A stretch of 64,000 bases of DNA from Mycobacterium sp. IS-1590 (GTDB lineage: Bacteria > Actinomycetota > Actinomycetes > Mycobacteriales > Mycobacteriaceae), in assembly GCF_001500025.1 (NCBI RefSeq), contig NZ_LQIW01000048.1:62001-126000 (forward strand), in the 5' to 3' direction. The position numbers were made by a program, and so were the translations under genes. Each line of letters opens with the position of its first letter. The stretch's first letter is position 1. This document shows, piece after piece, positions 26,094-34,999 of this stretch. The notes below the pieces were generated by a model. The model was not told the DNA's origin and made no database searches. It saw only the letters and a program-made list of their open reading frames with translations.

Positions 26094-27351
26094 CGTCCCG
26101 GTTCCCTTCGTGCTTGTAGACGCGACCGTCCTTCATCACGAAGCACACGTCGAGGGTGGCGGCGATGCCCTCGGACAGATCCCCCGGCACCGCGATGATG
26201 TCGGCGAGGTATCCCGGCGCCAGGCGGCCCAGCTCGTCGTCGGCCTCGATCAGCTCGGCACTGGTCACCGTGGCGGCCCGGATCGCCTGCATCGGCGTCA
26301 TCCCCCGTTCGACGAGCGCACACAGTTCCTTGGCGTTCTGTCCGTGCGGGATCGCCGGAGCGTCGGTGCCGCAAGCGATGCGCACACCGGCCGCAATGGC
26401 CTTGGGCAGCATGGCCTGTGCGCGGGGAAACACCTCCTCGGCCTTCTTGCGCAGCTCGGGCGCGATGCGGTCGATCGCCATCGCCTGGGTCAGGTAGGTG
26501 GTCGAGACCAGGAAGGTGCCGGTGTCGGCCATCAGCTGGATGGTGTCGTCGCTGGCCAGGAATCCGTGCTCGATGCAATCGATACCCGCTTTGATGCACG
26601 CACGGATCGCGCTGTCCCCCACCGCATGTGCGGCGACACGGACACCGGCTCGATGCGCCTCGTCGGCGATCGCGGCGAACTCCTCGTCGCTGTACTGCTG
26701 GGCACCGGGAGCGGTGCTGTGCGACATCACTCCGCCCGAGGCCGACACCTTGATCAGTTTGGCGCCGTGGCGGACCTGGTAGCGCACGCATGCGCGCACG
26801 TCGCCGACGCCGTTGGCGATGCCTTCGGCCACCGACAGCGGCATGATCCCCGGCGCCAGCCGTTGGAACACCGTCGGGTCGAGGTGGCCCCCGTACGGGG
26901 TGACCGCGTGCCCGGCGGGGTAGATCCGCGGACCGACGTGCCACCCCTGGTCGATCGCCCGCTGCAACGCGACGTCGAGCAGGTAGCCACCCGTCTTGAC
27001 CATGAGACCGAGGTTGCGCACGGTGGTGAACCCGGCCTCCAGCGTGGTGCGGGCATTGACCGCCCCGCGCAACGTGCGATAGACGGGATCGTCCTGCACA
27101 CCGTGCATCGGGCTGGGCAAGCCCTCCGGCCCGCCGGGCCCGCCTATGAGGAGATTGAGCTCCATGTCCATCAGGCCCGGCAACAGGGTGACATCACCGA
27201 GGTCGACCTCGGTGGCCGAATCGACCTGCGGTTCCGGTGGATTGACCGCGGTTATGCGGTCGCCTTCGACGACCACCACGGCCGGCGAACGCACCTCTCC
27301 GGTCTCGACGTCGGCCCAGCGCGCGGCGCGCAGGACGGTGCGCGCCGTCAC
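26086..27351 (-). CDS. Amidohydrolase, imidazolonepropionase/Xaa-Pro-like, with ExN in place of HxH (module 2)
   Basis: A 421-aa two-domain amidohydrolase (COG1228 type). GTG 27351 overlaps the stop of the small protein. After strand 1 the usual PGLID-x-HxH reads PGLMDMELNLL, so the metal pair is E64 and N66. The later ligands remain: Lys in AKLIKVSASGGV, His in AAHAVGDS, His in CIEHGF and Asp in CGTDAPAIPHG. Its paralogue at 58677 has the same substitution, so it is not a sequencing slip. The enzyme may hold a different metal set or act as a lyase or isomerase. Confidence 0.88.
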   Translation of the reverse strand: MTARTVLRAARWADVETGEVRSPAVVVVEGDRITAVNPPEPQVDSATEVDLGDVTLLPGLMDMELNLLIGGPGGPEGLPSPMHGVQDDPVYRTLRGAVNARTTLEAGFTTVRNLGLMVKTGGYLLDVALQRAIDQGWHVGPRIYPAGHAVTPYGGHLDPTVFQRLAPGIMPLSVAEGIANGVGDVRACVRYQVRHGAKLIKVSASGGVMSHSTAPGAQQYSDEEFAAIADEAHRAGVRVAAHAVGDSAIRACIKAGIDCIEHGFLASDDTIQLMADTGTFLVSTTYLTQAMAIDRIAPELRKKAEEVFPRAQAMLPKAIAAGVRIACGTDAPAIPHGQNAKELCALVERGMTPMQAIRAATVTSAELIEADDELGRLAPGYLADIIAVPGDLSEGIAATLDVCFVMKDGRVYKHEGNRDGG

Positions 27352-27680
27352 GGAACCGGTTCGGAAACGCAGTCGAGCGTCGTGGCACCCGAATCGGGCA
27401 CCTTCGGCTGCTTCCAGCACTCGACCGGGAAGGACACCTGAATCATCGAGTACAGCAGATGCATCAGGTTGAGCACGTCCTCGGGCAACTCGTCCAGCGA
27501 GAACTTGTCGCAGTAGGCGATGGCCTCCTCCGCGCGCGCGGTGATCGCGTCGTAAAAGGCCTGCATCTCGGTCATCGTCGAGGACAGCCGCTTGGCATAG
27601 CGTTCGGCCTCCGACCCCAGACACCAGTCCGAAAATTGTTCCAGGTCGGCGAATTCCGGTGGCAACTTGGCGGTCGTCAT
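27348..27680 (-). CDS. Small Rieske-associated protein, unknown family (module 2)
   Basis: A 110-aa member of the same unknown family as 21033 and 58345; ATG 27680 is one base after the Rieske stop. It shares DWCLGSEAERYAKRLSS with the module 3 copy and ends P-K-V-P-D-S-G-A-T then C-V-S-E-P-V-P. Two cysteines (WCL and YCD) are kept in all three copies, giving possible metal or disulfide sites, though two residues are weak evidence. Overlaps the following amidohydrolase by 4 nt, so the three proteins are made together. Confidence 0.86.
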   Translation of the reverse strand: MTTAKLPPEFADLEQFSDWCLGSEAERYAKRLSSTMTEMQAFYDAITARAEEAIAYCDKFSLDELPEDVLNLMHLLYSMIQVSFPVECWKQPKVPDSGATTLDCVSEPVP

Positions 27681-27681
27681 C

Positions 27682-28947
27682 TCACACACCCGCCGTCTTG
27701 CGTTCGTAGTCCTCCACCCACGCCGCCGTCTCTTTGTGCAGGTGGCGGATCAGCACCTCCTGGTCACAGAGCAGGAAGTCGTCGAGCACCCGCGACTCGA
27801 TCATCGATTGGGTGGCCTCCAGCGTGTTGGCGTCCTGCAGCCCGTATTCCTTGAACGACACCGCGGCCAGTTCCTGCGCGATGCGTTCCCTGGGTGTGCG
27901 CGGTTGCGGGAAGTACACGGTGCCCTCGAACAGATGCGTGTTGTACGACGTCGGCCAGTAGTGGTAGGTCAGGTACCAGCCCTGCCCCCAGAACAAGATC
28001 ACGAAGTTCGGGAACAACTGGAACGAATCCAGGCCCCACGGATCGCATTTCGCGGGGTTCAGGCCTGCGGGCATCTCCCCCAGATCCGGTTTGTCCCAAG
28101 GGCCGAACAATCCGCTCTGACAGATGTCCTCGATCGGCTTGCGCATCTCATCGGCCATCTCCCAGGCGCGCACACCGGAGGTGCTGACCAGCCGGTGCGG
28201 CCCGTCGATGCGATAGTGCGGGGCCTCGAAGCCCGCCTCGGCGGCGGCCTTCGAGTAGGCGGTGGGCGACTGGTTCGCGTGCAGCACCGGCGCGTGGTAG
28301 AACTCCTGGAAGGCGTCCATGTAGAGCTTCCAGTTCGCCTTCACCTCGGACCGGTAGTAGAACCGCGACGTCATCTTGTCGAAGGGATAGCCCTCCAGGG
28401 CGGTGATCATCGGACCGAGGAACTCACGCAGCGACTGCTCGGGCTCCTTGGCGAAGTTGACGAAGATGAACCCTTCCCAGACCTCACAGTGCACCGGCAC
28501 CAACCCGTAGCGGCTCTTGTCGAGGTTGAAGAACTCCCCCTCCTGCTGCACAAAGGTGAGGTTGCCGTCGAGGTCGTAGCGCCAGGCGTGGTACTTGCAG
28601 GTGAACTGCCTGCACACCCCACTGGTCTCCTCCAGCGGCATGTCGTTCCACACCAGCTTGTTGCCCCGGTGTCGGCAGATGTTGTGATACGCCTTGACCT
28701 CACCCGAGGTCGTGCGCACCACGATGATCGACGTGTTGGCGACCTTCAACTCTTTGGTGAAATAACTCCCCTTGCGCGGAACCTGTTCGGTCCGACCGAC
28801 ATTGAGCCAAGCGCGCTTGAAGATCGCGCGGCGTTCCTTCTCGTAGAATTCCGGGCTGATGGAGTCCTCGTAGGAGACCGGATCGGTCCCCAGTTCGGGA
28901 TAGTGCTCCGTCCAACTTCCTTCTGGCGGTTTGGGAAAGCGAGCCAT
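27682..28947 (-). CDS. Rieske non-heme iron oxygenase, alpha subunit (module 2)
   Basis: A 421-aa homologue of the oxygenases at 21365 and 57021. Rieske ligands C91, H93, C117, H120; mononuclear iron ligands H218 and H223; E215 at the bridging position. It begins with the family signature MA-x-x-PKP-x-EGSWTEH-x-PELGT. No reductase or ferredoxin lies in this operon, so it must borrow electron donors. The divergent aldehyde dehydrogenase may process its product. Confidence 0.93.
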   Translation of the reverse strand: MARFPKPPEGSWTEHYPELGTDPVSYEDSISPEFYEKERRAIFKRAWLNVGRTEQVPRKGSYFTKELKVANTSIIVVRTTSGEVKAYHNICRHRGNKLVWNDMPLEETSGVCRQFTCKYHAWRYDLDGNLTFVQQEGEFFNLDKSRYGLVPVHCEVWEGFIFVNFAKEPEQSLREFLGPMITALEGYPFDKMTSRFYYRSEVKANWKLYMDAFQEFYHAPVLHANQSPTAYSKAAAEAGFEAPHYRIDGPHRLVSTSGVRAWEMADEMRKPIEDICQSGLFGPWDKPDLGEMPAGLNPAKCDPWGLDSFQLFPNFVILFWGQGWYLTYHYWPTSYNTHLFEGTVYFPQPRTPRERIAQELAAVSFKEYGLQDANTLEATQSMIESRVLDDFLLCDQEVLIRHLHKETAAWVEDYERKTAGV

Positions 28948-29023
28948 TGCCTACTCCTGTCCGCCCGGCCTGGACCGTGCCGGGAGCTGCAGCGCCGACG
29001 GTATATGCTCCATGTCACAATCG

Positions 29024-29036
29024 CAAGTAGTTGATA
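29024..29036. promoter_or_regulatory. CAAGTAGTTGATA site in divergent promoter
   Basis: Differs at one base from the CAAGTACTTGATA seen (minus strand) at 24466. It lies in the 196-bp gap between the Rieske gene of module 2 and the aldehyde dehydrogenase, so it could act on either. The rest of this gap shows no gene. Confidence 0.45.
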
Positions 29037-29143
29037 TAGGCCGGCCGGCGCCGGGCAGCACCACCGAATTCTGCAGCTCAGTCGGGCTGGTGCTCGGAGC
29101 GCAACCGCGGGCGCAGAAATCGGCGCAGAAGGGTGAGCAGACA

Positions 29144-30589
29144 ATGCGATCGGACGAATTGTTCATCGGGGGCCGATGGTCCCCGGCGAGCGCCGGTGAC
29201 CACATCGAGGTCGTCTCCCCGCACACCGAGGAACCCGTCGCGCGCGTCGCCGCCGCCGGACCCGCGGACATCGACAGGGCCGTCGCCGCCGCGCGCTCCG
29301 CGTTCGACTCCGGCCCATGGCCGCGCCTCGCCCCCACCGAACGCATCGCGGCCGTGCGCCGGCTGGCCGAGCGGTACGGCGAACGGCGCGCCGAGATGGC
29401 CGAGACGATCACCACCGAAATCGGGGCGCCGATCAGCTTCGCGCAGCGCGCGCAAGTCGGGCTGCCCGCGATGATGATGTCGGCGTTCTGCGATCTGGCC
29501 GACAAGTACCCCTGGGAGGAATCGCGCCCCGGGATGTATGGAACCGATGTCCGCATCCGTCGCGAGCCGGTGGGCGTCGTCGCCGCCATCGTGCCGTGGA
29601 ACATGCCGCAGTTCCTCATCGTCACCAAGCTGATCCCGGCGCTACTCGCGGGCTGCACGGTCGTGCTCAAACCGGCACCCGAATCACCGCTGGACGCGCT
29701 GCTGCTCGCCGACATGATCGCCGAGGCCGGGCTGCCCGAAGGCGTGGTCAGCGTGCTGCCCGGCGATCGCTCCGCGGGCGAGTACCTGGTGAAACATCGC
29801 GGGGTGGACAAGGTCTCGTTCACCGGCTCCACGGCGGCGGGCAAGGCGGTGGCCGCCGCGTGTGCCATCGACTTGCGACGCGTCAGCCTCGAACTCGGCG
29901 GCAAGTCGGCGGCCATCGTGCTCCCCGATGCCGATCCCGCTACCGTCGCTGCCGGCGTTCGCTCGGCGAGCCTGTCCAACAGCGGTCAGATCTGCAACGC
30001 GCTCACCAGGATTCTGGTGCCTGCGCAACGTTCGGGGGATTTCACCGAGGCCCTGGTTGCCGAGATGACGTCGCTTGTCGTCGGCGATCCGACGGATCCG
30101 GCCACACAGGTCGGACCACTCGTCGCACAACGTCAGCAGCAGCGCGTGCGGGGCTATATCGAGAAGGGCCAGTCCGAAGGTGCCCGCCTCGTCGTCGGGG
30201 GCGCCGACATGCCCGACGGGCTCGAGCGGGGCTGGTATGTGAAGCCGACGTTGTTCGCCGACGCCGACAACGACATGACCATCGCGCGCGAGGAGATCTT
30301 CGGCCCCGTTCTGACCGTCATAGCGTATGCCGACGAGGACGAAGCGGTGGCCATCGCCAACGACTCCGACTACGGCTTGGCCGGATCGGTGTGGACCACC
30401 GACACCGAGCGCGGGGTCGCTGTCGCCGAGCGCATCCGCACCGGCACATTCGGCGTCAACCAGGGCTACACGATGGATCCGTTCGCACCGTTCGGCGGCG
30501 TCAAGGACAGCGGCTACGGCCGCGAACTCGGGCGCGAAGGAATCGACGGGTACACCGACACGAAATCCATATCGATTGCCACAGCGTAG
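29144..30589 (+). CDS. NAD(P)-dependent aldehyde dehydrogenase
   Basis: A 481-aa aldehyde dehydrogenase starting MRSDELFIGGRW at ATG 29144. General base E250 in SLELGGKS, nucleophile C284 in NSGQICNA, and PWNMPQFL plus FTGSTAAGKAV are all standard. Oxidises an aldehyde to the acid. Divergent from Rieske module 2, so it may act on an aldehyde released by oxidative dealkylation or by the amidohydrolase (inference). The frame is open upstream but lacks homology there. Confidence 0.93.
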   Translation: MRSDELFIGGRWSPASAGDHIEVVSPHTEEPVARVAAAGPADIDRAVAAARSAFDSGPWPRLAPTERIAAVRRLAERYGERRAEMAETITTEIGAPISFAQRAQVGLPAMMMSAFCDLADKYPWEESRPGMYGTDVRIRREPVGVVAAIVPWNMPQFLIVTKLIPALLAGCTVVLKPAPESPLDALLLADMIAEAGLPEGVVSVLPGDRSAGEYLVKHRGVDKVSFTGSTAAGKAVAAACAIDLRRVSLELGGKSAAIVLPDADPATVAAGVRSASLSNSGQICNALTRILVPAQRSGDFTEALVAEMTSLVVGDPTDPATQVGPLVAQRQQQRVRGYIEKGQSEGARLVVGGADMPDGLERGWYVKPTLFADADNDMTIAREEIFGPVLTVIAYADEDEAVAIANDSDYGLAGSVWTTDTERGVAVAERIRTGTFGVNQGYTMDPFAPFGGVKDSGYGRELGREGIDGYTDTKSISIATA

Positions 30590-30618
30590 TTTTCGCCCTG
30601 TACTCGCGTGGGCTCACG

Positions 30619-31221
30619 TCAGGGGAACTTGATCGCCGAGACGTACATGTCGATGACCGGCCGGTACAGGTCGACGTCGTCGAGCTCACTGCCGAGCACG
30701 ATGGCGTCGCTGGTGGCGATCAGCACCTGGGCGAACGTCAACGGCGGGATCACCAGTGTTGCACCGAGCCGGTCGAGGCCGTCGACGATGAACTTCGCCA
30801 AGGCCTCGACCACCTCGGTGCGCTTGCCGACCACGCGCTCCCGCGCATCCGGATTGCGCAGCAAGTACAGCGTGAACTCGTGACCGAGGGCGGCGTGTTC
30901 GGCGCCGCGGTCGCGGCTCAGCTGACGCCACCGCTGCGCGATCTCGTCGCGCTCGCGGGCCCCCACCTGTTTCGACGACGACATCACCTCGGCGAAGTTG
31001 TCGAAGTAGCGCCGCCAGTAGCGGTCGCTGACGGCCAAAAACAAGTCCTCCTTGGTGGCGAAGTGCTTGTATATGGCGCCCTTCGTGTAGCCGGCTTCAT
31101 AGGCGATGTCGTCGACAGTGGCTGCCGTGAAGCCCTTTTCGGCGAACACGTCCTCAGCGGCGTCCAGCAGCAGCGACCGGGTGTGTTCGAGTCGCCGCTC
31201 CCGGGTCCACCGCTCCGCCAT
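30619..31221 (-). CDS. TetR-family regulator
   Basis: A 200-aa TetR protein from ATG 31221. DNA-binding domain: DAAEDVFAEKGFTAATVDDIA then AGYTKGAIYKHFATKEDLF. No ribosome binding site is obvious before the ATG. Divergent from the AveC-like operon, with the palindrome at 31268 between them, which is the classic arrangement for a local repressor. The long C-terminal domain gives no ligand clue. Confidence 0.93.
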   Translation of the reverse strand: MAERWTRERRLEHTRSLLLDAAEDVFAEKGFTAATVDDIAYEAGYTKGAIYKHFATKEDLFLAVSDRYWRRYFDNFAEVMSSSKQVGARERDEIAQRWRQLSRDRGAEHAALGHEFTLYLLRNPDARERVVGKRTEVVEALAKFIVDGLDRLGATLVIPPLTFAQVLIATSDAIVLGSELDDVDLYRPVIDMYVSAIKFP

Positions 31222-31267
31222 GCCGGAATTCTGCCATAAGAATCTGAGATCCCATTGAGTTCTCCAG

Positions 31268-31281
31268 ATACCAGCCGGTAT
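31268..31281. promoter_or_regulatory. ATACC-N4-GGTAT palindrome (putative TetR operator)
   Basis: ATACCAGCCGGTAT, 5-bp perfect arms, in the 103-bp gap between the TetR gene and the AveC-like gene. Likely site of the divergent TetR regulator by position only. Confidence 0.45.
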
Positions 31282-31324
31282 ATTTCCCGGGATCGCGATG
31301 ACGAGGCGCGGTCGAGGAGGCGTC

Positions 31325-32485
31325 GTGAGCGAACTGTCGAACAAGCCAGCCACTGAGTCGCTGAGCTCCGTGGGTCGACTCGACGAGGCGTCGCCGCAGG
31401 CTTCGCGCCGAGTCAAGATCTGGGCGACGGCGGGCGGCCTGATTCTGGCACTTCAGGTCTACGTCTGGATCCGGTGGATCACCGGCCCGTACTTCACGCC
31501 GGTCGATCCCGGCCCGACCGAGCCGCCGACCTTCATGAAGGTCGCGTTGATGATGTGGCAGATCGGCTCGCCGGTGCTCTTCCCGGTCGCCATCTGGTGG
31601 TTCATCATCCGGCCGTGGCGACGCGAACGCCGTATCACGTTGGACGGCATGATCATGGTGTCCACGGGCCTGTTCTTCTTCCAGGACCCGCTGTTGAACT
31701 ACATCAACACCTGGTGCACCTACAACGCGTGGGCGTTCAACATGGGTTCGTGGGCTCCGCATGTCCCGGGGTGGCTGTCACCCGAGAGGCCCGGCGCACA
31801 GGTGGCAGAACCGTTGGGCATCAACGTTTCCGGATACGCCTACGGTGTGCTGCTGTGCACGATCCTGGGCTGCTGGGTCATGCGGAAGGCCCAGCAGCGC
31901 TGGCCCAACCTCGGCACCAAGGGTCTGATCGGCGTCGCCTTCGCATGGGGTTTCGTGTTCGACTTCGTGATGGAGGGCCTGGTCCTGATGCCGCTGGGGA
32001 TGTACACCTTCCCCGGCGCCATCCAGGCGCTGTCGATCAACGCGGGCACCTACTACCAGTGGCCGATCTACGAGGGCCTGATGTGGGGCGGCGTGCAGGC
32101 GGCGCTGTGTTGCCTACGGTTCTTCACCGACGACCGCGGCCGCACGGTCGTCGAGAAGGGACTGGACAACGTCCGGGGCGGATTCGCCAAACAGCAGTTC
32201 GTGCGTTTCCTCGCGATCTTCGCTGCCATCAGCGCATCGTTCTTCGTCTTCTACATCATTCCCGCGCAGTTCATGGCGACCCACGCCGACCCGTGGCCCG
32301 AGGACGTCCAGAAGCGCTCCTACTTCACGTCGGGCCTGTGCGGCGACGGCACCGACCGGCCGTGCCCCGACCCGTCGCTGCCCATTCCGACCAGACACTC
32401 GGGCTACATCAACACCGACTGCGAACTCGTGCTGCCCGAGGGCGTGGAGATGCCCGCGGTGGTGCCGCACGAGCGGAGCGAATGA
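31325..32485 (+). CDS. AveC-like (spirocyclase AveC family) membrane protein
   Basis: A 386-aa integral membrane protein with about seven hydrophobic spans, from WATAGGLILALQVYVWI to FLAIFAAISASFFVFYII. GAGGAGG lies 5 nt before GTG 31325. The WxWFIIRPWRRERRITLDG segment and the YxNTWCTYNAWAFNMGSW region fit the AveC group; Streptomyces AveC forms the spiroketal of avermectin. Mycobacteria have many copies with no known substrate. Followed at one base by a MoxR ATPase and VWA pair, an unusual association. Confidence 0.83.
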   Translation: MSELSNKPATESLSSVGRLDEASPQASRRVKIWATAGGLILALQVYVWIRWITGPYFTPVDPGPTEPPTFMKVALMMWQIGSPVLFPVAIWWFIIRPWRRERRITLDGMIMVSTGLFFFQDPLLNYINTWCTYNAWAFNMGSWAPHVPGWLSPERPGAQVAEPLGINVSGYAYGVLLCTILGCWVMRKAQQRWPNLGTKGLIGVAFAWGFVFDFVMEGLVLMPLGMYTFPGAIQALSINAGTYYQWPIYEGLMWGGVQAALCCLRFFTDDRGRTVVEKGLDNVRGGFAKQQFVRFLAIFAAISASFFVFYIIPAQFMATHADPWPEDVQKRSYFTSGLCGDGTDRPCPDPSLPIPTRHSGYINTDCELVLPEGVEMPAVVPHERSE

Positions 32486-32486
32486 G

Positions 32487-33308
32487 GTGTCGACCAACAA
32501 CCACGCCGCTACCATCGACAACCGTTCGCGGGCACCGTTTTACCGGACGGTCGGCGATGAGGCCGAGGTGTTCCGCGCCGCGGCGCGGCGGGGTTCGCCG
32601 GTGCTGCTCAAGGGTCCCACCGGATGCGGTAAGACCCGGTTCGTCGAGGCGATGGCACACGAACTGGGCCGCGAGTTGATCACCGTCGCCGGCCACGAGG
32701 ACATGACCTCGGCCGACCTGGTGGGTCGGTTCCTGCTCAAGGGCGGCGAGACGGTCTGGGTGGACGGCCCATTGACCCGAGCCGTTCGGACGGGCGCGAT
32801 CTGCTACCTCGACGAAATCGTCGAAGCACGCCAGGACACCACCGTCGTGATCCACCCGCTGGCCGACCACCGCCGTGAGCTCCCGGTCGACCGGTTGGGC
32901 ACCACCCTGTCCGCGGCACCGGGGTTCCAACTGGTGATCTCCTACAACCCCGGCTACCAGAGCGTGCTGAAGAACATCAAGGAGTCCACGCGCCAACGCT
33001 TCGTCGCGATCGAACTCGATTTCCCCCCGCCCGAGGTGGAGACCGAAATCGTCGCGCACGAGGCCGGAGTCGACGCCGACACGGCACGCACCCTGGTGGC
33101 GATCGGCAACGCGATCCGCGGCATCGACGGCTCACCGCTGCGCGAGGCGTCCTCGACGCGGATGCTCATCCTCGCCGGCGGCCTCGCCGCCGAGGGGCTC
33201 GCTCTGCGGCGCGCCGTACAGGCCGCGATCGTGGAGGCGCTGTCCGACGACAAAGACGTCGTGCGCGCGCTCGGCGAACTCGTCGACGCGCTGCTTCCCA
33301 GCCCGTGA
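32487..33308 (+). CDS. MoxR/CbbQ-type AAA+ ATPase
   Basis: A 273-aa AAA+ ATPase of the CbbQ/NorQ branch. Walker A GPTGCGKT at 43-50, Walker B with D109-E110 (ICYLDE), and an ISYNPGYQ sensor region. Such ATPases pair with VWA proteins to insert metals into, or reactivate, target enzymes (Rubisco activase CbbQO and nitric oxide reductase NorQD are known cases). The VWA partner overlaps by 4 nt. Target here unknown. Confidence 0.92.
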   Translation: MSTNNHAATIDNRSRAPFYRTVGDEAEVFRAAARRGSPVLLKGPTGCGKTRFVEAMAHELGRELITVAGHEDMTSADLVGRFLLKGGETVWVDGPLTRAVRTGAICYLDEIVEARQDTTVVIHPLADHRRELPVDRLGTTLSAAPGFQLVISYNPGYQSVLKNIKESTRQRFVAIELDFPPPEVETEIVAHEAGVDADTARTLVAIGNAIRGIDGSPLREASSTRMLILAGGLAAEGLALRRAVQAAIVEALSDDKDVVRALGELVDALLPSP

Positions 33309-34999
33309 GCGCCTCCGGCGCAGCCGAACTCGATCGGTTCCGGTTGCTGGCGACGTTCCTCGCCGGTCGGTCAATCGACATCGCGGCGGCGCCGCAGGGC
33401 CAACCCGCCCACACCAACGGCACGGTCATTTTCGTCACGGACAGCGCTTCGGCCGAACAGAATCGGCGGGAGGTGATGTTGCACTGCGCGCTCATCGGGG
33501 CGGGCAGCCTGCGCGAGCCACTGGTCCGTCCGTTGCGTGCACGTGCGGCTCTCGCGCGTCGCTACCTGGCGATCGAGGGTCACCGGGTGCTCTTCGAACT
33601 GGCCCGCCGGTTGCCGCTGGCGGCCGCGCTACACCCCGAGAACCCGCACGGCTCCACATCGGCCGCCGAGTCTCTCGAAATCGCGCGCAGCCGAACACGA
33701 GTCAGCGATCCACCCGACTGGTTCGGCGTCCTCAAGCCGTCGGCGCTGCTGAGCACGGCGGAGTCGTCCGGCTCACGCGCCTCCGATCGCGACCTGCGGT
33801 TCACACCCGATCCGGCCGCCATCCCGGTCGATGACCATGACGATGACGAGGGGCCATCGGAGGAAAGCAAGATCCTCAAGATGTTCGACAACCCGCTGTT
33901 CAACTCGAAGACGGTGGGGGACTTCCTGCGCAAGCTGCTCGGCACATCGGGGTCGTCCGGAAACAGAGCCGGCGGGGATCCACAGGCCGAAGCCGTACGG
34001 CGGGTCCGCGCGGCCGGGTCGCACGCCAGGCCGCTGCCCACCAAAATCCACTTCACCGACGACGAACGCCCGGGCGCCGCGGTCGGGGTGGGCGGAGCGC
34101 TGCATCCCGAGTGGGACGTCTTCGGGCGCCGGTACCGGCCGGACTGGTGCCGGGTGATCGACTATCCGCTGACCACACCCGCCGACGTCGCCGCTGCCGC
34201 CGTCACCCCCGACGACGTCCTTCGCCGCCGTCTCTCCCGGATCGGGTTGGGCCCCAGGGTGTTACGACGCCGGCCCGACGGGGACGAACTCGACATCGAA
34301 GCCCTTGTGGACCTGTCCGTCGACCTACGTTCCGGCTTCTCCCCACCCGAGCACATCTTCTCCGAACACCGCAAGGTCGCCAGGAACCTCGGGGTGCTGA
34401 TCCTGCTCGACGCGTCCGGTTCGGTGACCGACGCCGACCCGTACGGCCTTGCCGTGCACGAGCACCAGCGGCGGGCGGCCGCCACGCTGGCGGCGACGCT
34501 CGAGGAGCTCGGCGATCGGGTCGCGGTGTACGCGTTCCGGTCCCGCGGCCGTCACGCGGTTCACCTTCCGGCTGTCAAGAAATTCGATCAGCGCTTCGGG
34601 GCGGTGTGCCGTGCTCGCCTCAATCAACTGCAACCATCGAACTACACCCGACTCGGCGCGGCGATCCGCGGCGCGGCCGAGATCCTCGAGCAGGAGGCGG
34701 GCACCCCCAACAAGCTGTTGCTCGTCCTGTCCGACGGCCACCCGTATGACGACGGTTACGAAGGCCGCTATGCGGAGGCCGATGCACACAAGGCACTCGA
34801 GGAACTGCGCGCCGACGGCATTGCCTGCCTGTGCCTTTCGATCGGTTCCTCCGCTGATGCCGATGCGCTTGACCGCGTCTTCGGTTCGGTCGGCCATGCC
34901 GGTGCCGCCTCGTTGGCCGAGCTGAGTCCACGGATGGACGAATTGTTCATGGCGTCTTTGAGGGAACTCGCCGCGCCCGCACCCCGCCGACACGCCTAG
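33305..34999 (+). CDS. VWA-domain protein, CbbO/NorD-like
   Basis: A 564-aa protein with a C-terminal von Willebrand A domain; the metal-ion site is D369-A-S371-G-S373. LLVLSDGHPYDDGYEG is the later VWA loop. The N-terminal half is a helical, poorly conserved region with an acidic segment (DDHDDDEGPSEES). Acts as the adaptor of the MoxR ATPase. Its last 4 nt overlap the end of the convergent acyl-CoA dehydrogenase. Confidence 0.9.
   Translation: MSASGAAELDRFRLLATFLAGRSIDIAAAPQGQPAHTNGTVIFVTDSASAEQNRREVMLHCALIGAGSLREPLVRPLRARAALARRYLAIEGHRVLFELARRLPLAAALHPENPHGSTSAAESLEIARSRTRVSDPPDWFGVLKPSALLSTAESSGSRASDRDLRFTPDPAAIPVDDHDDDEGPSEESKILKMFDNPLFNSKTVGDFLRKLLGTSGSSGNRAGGDPQAEAVRRVRAAGSHARPLPTKIHFTDDERPGAAVGVGGALHPEWDVFGRRYRPDWCRVIDYPLTTPADVAAAAVTPDDVLRRRLSRIGLGPRVLRRRPDGDELDIEALVDLSVDLRSGFSPPEHIFSEHRKVARNLGVLILLDASGSVTDADPYGLAVHEHQRRAAATLAATLEELGDRVAVYAFRSRGRHAVHLPAVKKFDQRFGAVCRARLNQLQPSNYTRLGAAIRGAAEILEQEAGTPNKLLLVLSDGHPYDDGYEGRYAEADAHKALEELRADGIACLCLSIGSSADADALDRVFGSVGHAGAASLAELSPRMDELFMASLRELAAPAPRRHA

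Noticed and set aside
30619..31221. This TetR as KstR2
   Set aside because: Its N-terminus and helix-turn-helix do not resemble KstR2 as I know it, and its own gap has a different palindrome (ATACC-N4-GGTAT).
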